Source: JBHIET01 sp046760785 (GTDB lineage Bacteria > Chloroflexota > Anaerolineae > B4-G1). From it: a stretch of DNA of 23,266 nt. How positions within the stretch are numbered: the first letter of the stretch is position 1; each line of letters begins with the position of its first letter. The stretch is from contig JBHIET010000053.1 of assembly GCA_046760785.1 (NCBI GenBank), forward strand, positions 1-23,266. The letters are read 5' to 3'. The position numbers were made by a program, and so were the translations under genes. The notes beneath the pieces were generated by a model that saw nothing but the letters and a program-made list of their open reading frames with translations, did not search any database and was not told where the DNA came from. Of this stretch, positions 1 to 6,579 are shown in pieces.

Positions 1-60
1 CGGAGCACCTTCGAGACTTCCGCAGTCTGGCAGTTTGAATTGCGAAAGGCTCTCATCTGA
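1..60 (+). CDS. Possible 3' end of an upstream gene (partial, very uncertain)
   Basis: Reading from base 1 in frame 1 gives 19 codons ending FELRKALI and a TGA at 58-60. The stretch is stop-free and has a plausible protein-like composition, but it is far too short to assign to a family. Another frame is open even longer, to about base 166. It may simply be noncoding. Confidence 0.15.
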   Translation, partial: RSTFETSAVWQFELRKALI

Positions 61-352
61 AAGTGTCTCCGCGCTTAGACTCTGCTCAGCGCAAGCTCCT
101 CAAGCCGGCGCGCCCTATCTCAAGGTATGGTGTCGAGCGACAATGGCCGTTCTCAAAGCCCTCTGACTATAGTATAATAGGTTATGAGGAGTTGAGCGTT
201 ACACATCAATTAAGGAAGTGTTAAAAGATAGCCCTCTAAACCAGTGGTGCGGACAAATTGCGACTCATTTTTTGACCACATCTACTCGATTGAACTTCCG
301 CTCGCCTGGCTGCATGTAACATATAGGAAACGATCTCTCCCGGAGAGCAGCG
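61..352. other. Gene-free leader upstream of the sigma factor
   Basis: About 290 bases with no convincing gene on either strand; the open frames here are short and resemble no family I recognise. It is visibly more A/T-rich around 160-300 than the flanking coding DNA, which suits a regulatory region. It holds one candidate promoter (150-178). I looked for an ECF-type GGAAC/CGTC autoregulatory promoter and found no clear match. Confidence 0.5.
150..178 (+). promoter_or_regulatory. Candidate sigma-70-type promoter for the sigma/anti-sigma operon
   Basis: A perfect TATAAT lies at 173-178, preceded by TTCTCA (150-155, four of six matches to the -35 consensus) with a 17-bp spacer. Transcription would begin near 185, leaving a leader of about 165 nt before the GTG at 353. 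Sequence match only. Confidence 0.4.
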
Positions 353-1081
353 GTGGCCGTATTCGCCGACAACCTGACTCGTCATTTCCGGTGGGGTCAG
401 CCCAGGGTACTCGTGATCCTGAGCGGCTGGTGTAGCGCCTGTGTCTCTCGCGTCGTCTGCTTTGCCGGCCGGGTCGGCGAGGGCGCAAGGGCGCTGGGTG
501 TATCTACAGAGGACCTGATTCGCCGCTTTCAGCAGGGCCAGCCCAGAGCCTTCGAAGCGCTCTACGACCGCTTCAAGGACTACGTCTACCGCACCGCCTT
601 TTTCATCACCCGCAACAGCGGCGACGCGGAGGAGGCGGTGCAGGAGACCTTCCTCGACGTGTTGCGCGCGCTGCCCAACTATCGCGTCGAGGGACCGGCC
701 CGCTTCGAGACCTGGCTCTATCGCGTCACCGTCAACCGCTGCCGCTCTTCGTTGCGGCGCAAGTCGCTTCCCTCGGCCGACTGGGACGAGATCGAAGAGC
801 GGTTGGAGCGCATCCCGGAACCACGTCCCAACCACGACCCGGAGGGCGTCGCCCTGCGGCGAGAGCGGGCAGTCGAGCTTTGGCGGGCGGTGGATGAACT
901 GCCCGAGAAACAGCGCGTCGTCGTCCTCCTGCGTTACCAGCAGGGGCTTTCATACGGCGAGATCGCGCAGACGTTGGGTATCAGCGAGGGCACGGTGAAA
1001 TCACGGCTGTATCACGCCCATCGCAAGTTGAAGGAGCAGTTACAATCGGCAGAAGAGGCATTGATGCTAGGAGTAGCGTGA
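353..1081 (+). CDS. ECF-type RNA polymerase sigma factor
   Basis: This is an extracytoplasmic-function (group 4) sigma factor that directs RNA polymerase to a small regulon, normally while being held by a cognate anti-sigma factor. Region 2 runs from about residue 65 to 140 (LYDRFKDYVYRTAF, then DAEEAVQETFLDV and FETWLYRVTVNRCRS). Region 4 runs from about 178 to 232 (ELPEKQRVVVLLRYQQGLSY, then the helix-turn-helix EIAQTLGISEGTVKSRLYHA). The GTG at 353 is preceded by GGAGAG at 342-347 with a 5-nt gap, which supports this start. It nevertheless gives a roughly 50-residue extension with three cysteines that is unusual for the family, whose homology begins near codon 509. The stop overlaps the start of the next gene (GTGATG), so the two are translationally coupled. 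The sigma-factor call is firm; the exact start is not. Confidence 0.93.
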   Translation: MAVFADNLTRHFRWGQPRVLVILSGWCSACVSRVVCFAGRVGEGARALGVSTEDLIRRFQQGQPRAFEALYDRFKDYVYRTAFFITRNSGDAEEAVQETFLDVLRALPNYRVEGPARFETWLYRVTVNRCRSSLRRKSLPSADWDEIEERLERIPEPRPNHDPEGVALRRERAVELWRAVDELPEKQRVVVLLRYQQGLSYGEIAQTLGISEGTVKSRLYHAHRKLKEQLQSAEEALMLGVA

Positions 1082-4000
1082 TGAGTTCGCACGTGGGGGC
1101 AGAACTGCTGGCCTACCTGGACGGGGAGCTGGACGCGCGAGAGCGTGCGCGGGTGGAGGCCCACCTGTCAGAGTGCGCCGAGTGTGCCGCCGAACTGGAG
1201 CAACTGCATGTCTTGCGACAGGAGTTGGACGCCACCTTCGACGCGGCACTCACACCGGTGCGGTTGCCCGCCGCCGACCGCCGCATCCGCGAGCGGTTGC
1301 TGGCCCGCACCGAGCGAAGCCCGTGGTGGACGCTATGGCAACGCCGGGGGCTGCTCGCGCAGGCGGCGCTGGCCGTGCTGGTCTGTGCTTTGGCGCTCAA
1401 CACTACCCGGGTGCTGCGTGTACCACCGCTGGCCGCGCCGCAGGAGACGCTGGTGCTCGGCCAGGAGCGACTGGCGCCGGGCAGCGAGGCCGCGCTACGA
1501 GTCATCGTCCGTGGTGCCGACGAGGCCGAACCTGTCGCAGGAGCGGAGGTCACCGTGCGGATCGGACGCACGCCGGGGCTGGCCAGCGTCGTCTACACCG
1601 GTCGTACCGACGGTAGCGGCACTGCCGAGGTTGCCTTCACCGTTCCCGAAGGTCTGGAAGGCGAGGCCAGCCTGGTCATCGAGACCTCCTCCCCAGGCGG
1701 AGAAGACCGCATCGTGCACTCTATCACCGTCGCCCGCGACTACAAACTGTTCCTCAGTTCCGATAAGCCCGTCTACCGTCCCGGCCAGACGATCCACCTG
1801 CGCGCCCTGGCCCTCGACGCCGTGAATCTCAAACCGGCGGCGGGTCAGAAGGTCGTGTTCGTTATCTCCGGCCCCGACCGCGCGGGCCTGGAGCACAGCG
1901 TGGTGACGACGTCTGACTTCGGCATCGCCGCGCTTGATCTCCCCCTCCCGCCTGACGCCACCCACGGCCAGTACACACTGCAAGCTACCCTTGGCGACAC
2001 AGTCTCCGAGCGCACCGTCACCGTCGGCGCTTACGAGTTGCCCGCCTTCCGCGTCTCCGTGGAAACCGAGCGCACCTTCTACGGCCCCGGCGAGCGCGTG
2101 ACGGGCCTGGTCCAGGCCGAGTACTTTTTCGGCAAACCGGTCGCCAGCGGCCAGGTAACGCTGCGTGGCTACGTCGGGGAGCCGGAGCGGGTGCAGGTGG
2201 CGGAGGTGTCGGGTCGGACCGACGACGAGGGCCGCTTTGAATTCGTCTTCAACCTGCCGGTCTCGTATGGCCGCTCGGCGATGGAGTCGCCGGTGACCTT
2301 CGATCTGGAGGTTGAGGTGATGGACACGGCCGGACAGCGGGAGGGGATACGCCGCGTCCTTCCTATCGCTGCGCAGCCGATCCTCGTCAGCGCGATTCCA
2401 GAAAGCGGCCTGCTCAAGCCCGGCGTCGAAAACGTCATCTTTATCCTGACCTCTTACCCCGACGGGCAGCCTGCCGAGACGGCGCTGACGGTGGCGGTAG
2501 ATGGTGAGAAACACGCGCTCACCAGCGGACCATACGGCCTGGCAGAATTCTACTATACTCCGACCGCTCCGGTCGCAGACCTGGAGATCAGCGCCCGCGA
2601 CGCGCAGGGAGCCGAGGGAAGCGGCGCGTTCACCTTCGAAAGCGACCGCGCCCCGCAGACCCTCCTCCTACGGGCCGAGCGGGCCGCCTACGAGGTCGGC
2701 GAGACGCTGCGGGCCGAAGCATTGGTGGCCGGCGCAGAAGACGCCGTCATCTACCTCGACGTCGTGCGGGCACGACAGACCATCGCCACCCTTTCCGCCC
2801 CGGTTGAAGATGGGCGGGCCGTCTTCGCGCTCGACCTGGACGGCACGATGGTCGGCACGCTCGAGCTCCACGCCTATTTCCTCCTCGCAGACGGAAGCAG
2901 TGTACAAGACACCCGCCTGGTGATCGTAGACGCACCGCGCCAGGTAGCCGTGGCTGTGACTGCCGATCAGGAGGAGTACCGCCCCGGAGACACTGCCCAC
3001 CTCCAATTCCAGACCATCATTAGTCAGAGTGCGCAACCTGTCCAAACGGCGCTGGGCATCGGCGTGGTGGACGAGTCGGTCTACGCGCTCGAGGCGCAGC
3101 CTCCTGGCTTCGTGAGGGCCTATTTCCTGTTGGAGCAGGAGTTGCTGAAGCGGCAGGCAACGGGCCTCGATCTGCCCACGCTGCTAGACGCCGAGGCAGA
3201 AATGCAGGCCGCTCAAGATGTGGCCGCCCGAGCTGCCTGGGCCGGAGCGCAAGGGACACGCTTCACCCTCTCCGAAAAATCGGTCGCCGAACGACGAGAG
3301 GACATCGCCGCACGGGCCGCTCTATCCAACCGGCTGGGGCTGTTACTTGCCCTGCTGCCTATGCTCTTGAGCGGTGTCGTCGTGCGCGGCCTCGGGCCGA
3401 CCGGCGTCCTGGGTCGGGCGCTGCGCCGTGTGGGCATCGGCGGGCTGGTGTTGCTCGTCGCCTCGCCGTTGGTGGCGCTCGGCGTCGGCGGGGGGATGTG
3501 GCTGCTGTGGGCCTTGCTCGGCGTCGGCGCGCCTGTGGTGATGTTTTTGGCTGTGGTAGCCCTCCTGCTCGGGCTGGCCGTCCACGGCTGGCTCCGGCGC
3601 GACGTGCGGGTGCAACTGGCGACCGGGCTGCTCGCGGCCTACCTGGTGCTCGGCGGGGTGCTGGTCCTCCTCGCCGCGCGCGGCAGTGACCTCGCCGGGT
3701 GGCTGCTGGGCCTGATCGCACTCACCTTCCTGCTGACCGTGGCAGCATTGGCGACGCTGGGCCAGGGATTGGTGCTGGAGGGCTGGCGCGGTGCCGGCTG
3801 GGCGACCACGGTGCTGGCGCTATTGCTCATCCCCCTCGTCGTCTATCTGCCCTTCGTGCCCGGCCTGAGCTCTGATCTGACCAACACGCTTGGCAATCCA
3901 GCCCTCTATACCGGCCCGGTGGGTTGGCTGACCGGTTGTAGTCCCAAGGCGGCAATAGAGACGGCGACCGTGGAAGCAGAGGCCCCGGCAGAGGAACCAC

Positions 4001-4578
4001 CTGCGGAGGCGACAGCCGCACCAGAAGGACCGGCGCCTGCACCGACCGCGACTCCGGTGCCTGCAACCCCGGCACCTGCGCCGGCCGAGCCGTTCCCCCT
4101 GCGCCAGGTCTTCCCGGAGACCCTCTACTGGAGCGCCGAATCGTTCACCGGCGAGGACGGCAACCTGACGCTTGACCTGCCGCTGGCCGACAACATCACC
4201 ACCTGGCGGCTGACCGCGCTAGCCTCCACGCGAGAGGGTGAGCTGGGCGTCGTCACCTACGATCTCATCGTCTTCCAGGACTTTTTCCTCAATCTCGACC
4301 TGCCACCGACCATCACCCAGGGCGATGAGGTCACAGTCACCGTCACGCTCTACAACTACCTGGCGCAGGCCCAGACGGTCCAGATCGAACCCACCCCGAC
4401 CGATTGGTACACCCTCGTCTCACCACCACCCCAGGTTCTGACGCTTCCTCCAAACGACGTCGCTACGTCCACTTTTTCCATCCGCGCCGAGCGGTCTGGC
4501 AACTTCTCGCTACAGGTGGCTGCTACAAGCGAGCGCGTGTCGGACGCGGTTGCCGTGGGGGTGACCGTGGAAGAGTAG
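1081..4578 (+). CDS. Membrane anti-sigma factor fused to alpha-2-macroglobulin-like domains, lacking the thioester domain
   Basis: Numbered from ATG 1081 (AGGAG at 1069-1073, 7-nt gap; GTG 1078 is an alternative). A zinc-binding anti-sigma (zf-HC2) domain occupies residues 1-45 with the HxxxCxxC signature H28, C32, C35. A single membrane span follows at about 91-108. Then come beta-rich macroglobulin domains: an MG2-type motif (SDKPVYRPGQT) near 228 and an MG3-type segment (YELPAFRVSVE) near 318. A bait-region-domain motif (VVDESVYAL) sits at 662-670. Where the bait region is expected there is a hydrophobic bundle of about six to eight spans (751-927) and a Pro/Ala/Thr linker (about 970-1002). 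The A2M motif LRQVFPETLYW starts at 1007. The protein ends at 1165, before where the CxEQ thioester domain would lie; no such motif is present. It probably sequesters the upstream sigma factor and senses envelope damage or proteolysis; that role is inferred. Confidence 0.88.
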   Translation: MSSHVGAELLAYLDGELDARERARVEAHLSECAECAAELEQLHVLRQELDATFDAALTPVRLPAADRRIRERLLARTERSPWWTLWQRRGLLAQAALAVLVCALALNTTRVLRVPPLAAPQETLVLGQERLAPGSEAALRVIVRGADEAEPVAGAEVTVRIGRTPGLASVVYTGRTDGSGTAEVAFTVPEGLEGEASLVIETSSPGGEDRIVHSITVARDYKLFLSSDKPVYRPGQTIHLRALALDAVNLKPAAGQKVVFVISGPDRAGLEHSVVTTSDFGIAALDLPLPPDATHGQYTLQATLGDTVSERTVTVGAYELPAFRVSVETERTFYGPGERVTGLVQAEYFFGKPVASGQVTLRGYVGEPERVQVAEVSGRTDDEGRFEFVFNLPVSYGRSAMESPVTFDLEVEVMDTAGQREGIRRVLPIAAQPILVSAIPESGLLKPGVENVIFILTSYPDGQPAETALTVAVDGEKHALTSGPYGLAEFYYTPTAPVADLEISARDAQGAEGSGAFTFESDRAPQTLLLRAERAAYEVGETLRAEALVAGAEDAVIYLDVVRARQTIATLSAPVEDGRAVFALDLDGTMVGTLELHAYFLLADGSSVQDTRLVIVDAPRQVAVAVTADQEEYRPGDTAHLQFQTIISQSAQPVQTALGIGVVDESVYALEAQPPGFVRAYFLLEQELLKRQATGLDLPTLLDAEAEMQAAQDVAARAAWAGAQGTRFTLSEKSVAERREDIAARAALSNRLGLLLALLPMLLSGVVVRGLGPTGVLGRALRRVGIGGLVLLVASPLVALGVGGGMWLLWALLGVGAPVVMFLAVVALLLGLAVHGWLRRDVRVQLATGLLAAYLVLGGVLVLLAARGSDLAGWLLGLIALTFLLTVAALATLGQGLVLEGWRGAGWATTVLALLLIPLVVYLPFVPGLSSDLTNTLGNPALYTGPVGWLTGCSPKAAIETATVEAEAPAEEPPAEATAAPEGPAPAPTATPVPATPAPAPAEPFPLRQVFPETLYWSAESFTGEDGNLTLDLPLADNITTWRLTALASTREGELGVVTYDLIVFQDFFLNLDLPPTITQGDEVTVTVTLYNYLAQAQTVQIEPTPTDWYTLVSPPPQVLTLPPNDVATSTFSIRAERSGNFSLQVAATSERVSDAVAVGVTVEE

Positions 4579-4671
4579 GAGGTTAGGAGCTGTTCGCTCC
4601 GTGAGCGTATCACGCTGGGGGCAGAATGGCCTCACCGCTGCCACGCGGAGCATTTTCCACCGCTGCGCCGC

Positions 4672-4842
4672 CTTCACCCCCCTTCCCCCCCCCCGAGATC
4701 TCTCGGAAAGTGCTCGAAGCCCCGTCCCCGGGGCGACTTTTGTGGCCCTACTGCACCGGAGACGCCCCGAGGACGGGGCTGTGAGCGTTTCCGAAGACTT
4801 TCCGAGAAAACTCACCCCCTATGGGGAGGGGTTAGGGGGTCA
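4672..4842. repeat. Composite imperfect inverted repeat / multi-hairpin element
   Basis: The core arms at 4718-4737 and 4761-4780 are complementary at 18 of 20 positions around a 23-nt loop. The match extends imperfectly outward: CTCGGAAAG on the left pairs with CTTTCCGAG on the right, and a C-tract on the left (about 4674-4694) faces a G-tract on the right (about 4823-4839). Nested hairpins occur too: CCGAGA/TCTCGG at 4693-4706, and ACCCCCTA/TAGGGGGT at 4814-4821 and 4833-4840. It could terminate transcription of the A2M gene, but there is no U-tract. It could also be a dispersed palindromic element, since C-rich units of this kind are often interspersed in bacterial genomes. Confidence 0.7.
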
Positions 4843-4950
4843 AGAACGGCATCCTCTTGATTACTGGATTGCCTTCTCAACCTTCGTCAATCATCTGACA
4901 GACAGTTTGCAACCCTTTGTCCCAAATGTGATATGCTCCCCCTGGCAAGA

Positions 4951-4979
4951 TTGGTCTTGACGGTGATTTGTGTTACAAT
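4951..4979 (+). promoter_or_regulatory. Candidate promoter of the glycan cluster
   Basis: TACAAT (4974-4979) is a good -10 element. TTGGTC (4951-4956) sits 17 bp upstream as a weak -35. A better-looking TTGACG (4957-4962) is only 11 bp from the -10, too close for standard use. Transcription would start near 4986, giving a short leader to GTG 5011, or an almost leaderless message if ATG 4987 is used. Confidence 0.35.
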
Positions 4980-5010
4980 CGAGCCAATGTTGGACACAAC
5001 AGGGGGTGCT

Positions 5011-6579
5011 GTGAATCGCAGAGAGTGGCGCTGGGTCGCGCTGGTGACGTTGGCGCTGGTGGTTGCCAGCAGTCCGCCCTATCTTATCGCTTGGGGCGTG
5101 ACGCCTGAGGGCGCGCACTTTACCGGGCTGGTTTTCAACCCCCAGGACGGTAATTCCTACATCGCCAAGATGCGCCAGGGGCTTGCCGGTTCCTGGTCGT
5201 TTCGCCTTCCTTACACCCCCGAACCCCACGACGGCGCGCCGGTCTATTTGTTTTATCTGTTTCTGGGCCACCTGGCCCGCTGGGTTAGTCTGCCTCTGAT
5301 CCTGGTCTATCACGGCGTGCGGATGGCGGGCGGCGCAGCAATGCTGGTGACGCTGTACGCTCTGGCTTCCCGGCTTAGCGACGACGTGCGCGGACGACGT
5401 GTGATGTTTTTGTTGACGGCGCTGGGGTCGGGGCTGGGCTGGCTGGTGGGGCTGGGGGGGCTCAGAACAGCGGATCTGTGGGTGCCGGAGGCGTTTCCCG
5501 TGTACGCGCTGCTGGCGAATGCGCATTTCCCGCTGGCGATGGCATTGATGGTAGGAACCGCGCTTTGCGGGTTGCAGATCGCGGAACGCGGGAGGCAGGG
5601 GTGGCCTTGCGGGCCGGGTATGGTGCTGACGGCGGTGGCGCTGGGGGTGATCCAGCCGTTCGGGTTGGTGGCGGTGTTCGGAGGGGTAGGGGTGGCACTG
5701 GTAGCGCGGACGGTACGTGAGCGGCGCGTGCCGTGGCGGGCGGTCGCTTGGAGCGCTGCGGCCGGAGTCGTGGCGTTGCCTTATCCTCTGTACGCTCAGT
5801 GGGTGCTCCGTACCGATCCCGTGTTGGCGGCGTGGAGCGCGCAGAATGTGACCCCTTCGCCGCCGTTGTGGGACTGGGCGCTGAGTTATGGGCCGGTGTT
5901 GGTGTTGGCTGTGCCGGGTGTCGTCTGTGCGGCGCGGCTCGGCTCCGCGGGCGATTGGTTGCTGCTGGGCTGGGTGGGGGTGACGTTGGCGGGGATGTAC
6001 GCCCCCTTGCCGCTGCAGCGCCGGCTGAGCCTGGGGCTGGGGATACCGCTGGGGTTGCTGGCAGGGGTGGGGTGGTGGCGGGTGGTGCGGCCGCGGTTGA
6101 AGGCCCGCAGACGGAGGTTACTGCAGGGATTGGTGGTAGCTTTCTGCGCGCTGACGCCCGTCTTCCTGATCGTGGTGGCGTTGGCGGCTGCACTGGCCGG
6201 TACGCCGTGGTTCTACCTGAGCGGTGGGGAGTGGGCCGCGCTGGAGTGGCTGCGTGAAGAGGGTGATCCCGAAGCGGTGGTGCTGTGTGCGCCGCAGATG
6301 GGGTTATTCGTGCCAGCCTGGGCCGGGCAGCGTGTGGTCTACGGCCATCCCTTCGAGACGGTGGACGCGGAGCGAAGGAAGGCGCAGGTGGAGGCGTACT
6401 GGGCCGGTGAGATGGGTGCGGCGGAGCGGGAGGCGTTTCTGCGGAAAGATCACGTGCGATACGTGCTGGTTGGACCGAGGGAGTTGGAGATTGGAGATCG
6501 CAGATTGCAGATTGCAGAGTTGGAAGGGGAGCCGGTGTTTGAGGCGGACGGTGTGAGAGTGTACGAGGTGGCAAGGTGA
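5011..6579 (+). CDS. Polytopic GT-C-like membrane glycosyltransferase, module 1
   Basis: A 522-residue protein with about ten hydrophobic segments and a soluble C-terminal domain, the layout of GT-C enzymes that transfer sugars from polyprenyl-phosphate donors outside the membrane. After the first span comes a loop with PQDGNSYIAKMRQG and then LPYTPEPH; the Asp there sits where GT-C enzymes place catalytic acidic residues. The C-terminal part (GEWAALEWLREEGDPEAVVL, then VRYVLVGPRELE) resembles tails of large GT39-like proteins. The paralogue at 10784-12403 shares the DGxxYxAxMR, LPYTPEPH and VYHGxR motifs. GTG 5011 is preceded by AGGGGG (5001-5006); ATG 4987 lacks a ribosome-binding site. A heptamer array encodes part of the C-terminal domain. 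The stop overlaps the next start. Specific substrate is unknown. Confidence 0.8.
   Translation: MNRREWRWVALVTLALVVASSPPYLIAWGVTPEGAHFTGLVFNPQDGNSYIAKMRQGLAGSWSFRLPYTPEPHDGAPVYLFYLFLGHLARWVSLPLILVYHGVRMAGGAAMLVTLYALASRLSDDVRGRRVMFLLTALGSGLGWLVGLGGLRTADLWVPEAFPVYALLANAHFPLAMALMVGTALCGLQIAERGRQGWPCGPGMVLTAVALGVIQPFGLVAVFGGVGVALVARTVRERRVPWRAVAWSAAAGVVALPYPLYAQWVLRTDPVLAAWSAQNVTPSPPLWDWALSYGPVLVLAVPGVVCAARLGSAGDWLLLGWVGVTLAGMYAPLPLQRRLSLGLGIPLGLLAGVGWWRVVRPRLKARRRRLLQGLVVAFCALTPVFLIVVALAAALAGTPWFYLSGGEWAALEWLREEGDPEAVVLCAPQMGLFVPAWAGQRVVYGHPFETVDAERRKAQVEAYWAGEMGAAEREAFLRKDHVRYVLVGPRELEIGDRRLQIAELEGEPVFEADGVRVYEVAR
6481..6522. repeat. Heptamer array (AGATTGC type), six units
   Basis: Six consecutive 7-bp units of the form AGATTGS, with two central perfect AGATTGC copies and degenerate units outside. 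It lies inside the GT-C-like gene and encodes the charged segment ELEIGDRRLQIAELEG. Confidence 0.85.

Larger units (their letters stand above)
4579..5010. other. 432-bp intergenic region between the sigma/A2M operon and the glycan cluster
   Basis: No gene is supported here. The region contains a composite inverted repeat (about 4672-4842) and a candidate promoter (4951-4979), each listed separately. Translating past the A2M stop in all three forward frames gives nothing resembling a thioester domain, so the short A2M gene is not explained by a nearby frameshift. Confidence 0.6.

Noticed and set aside
1495..2514. Long minus-strand open frame opposite the A2M domains
   Set aside because: It has no family resemblance, while the plus-strand frame shows clear MG2/MG3 motifs over the same bases.
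3928..3939. Lipobox-like L-T-G-C in the A2M fusion protein near residue 953
   Set aside because: It lies far inside the protein, after a polytopic bundle and not after a signal peptide, so lipoprotein processing is unlikely.
4698..4842. Standard intrinsic terminator after the A2M gene
   Set aside because: Hairpins are present but none is followed by a T-tract, so the element was recorded as an inverted repeat instead.
4957..4979. TTGACG followed by TACAAT as a promoter upstream of the glycan cluster
   Set aside because: The spacer is only 11 bp; a 17-bp spacing to the weaker TTGGTC was preferred.
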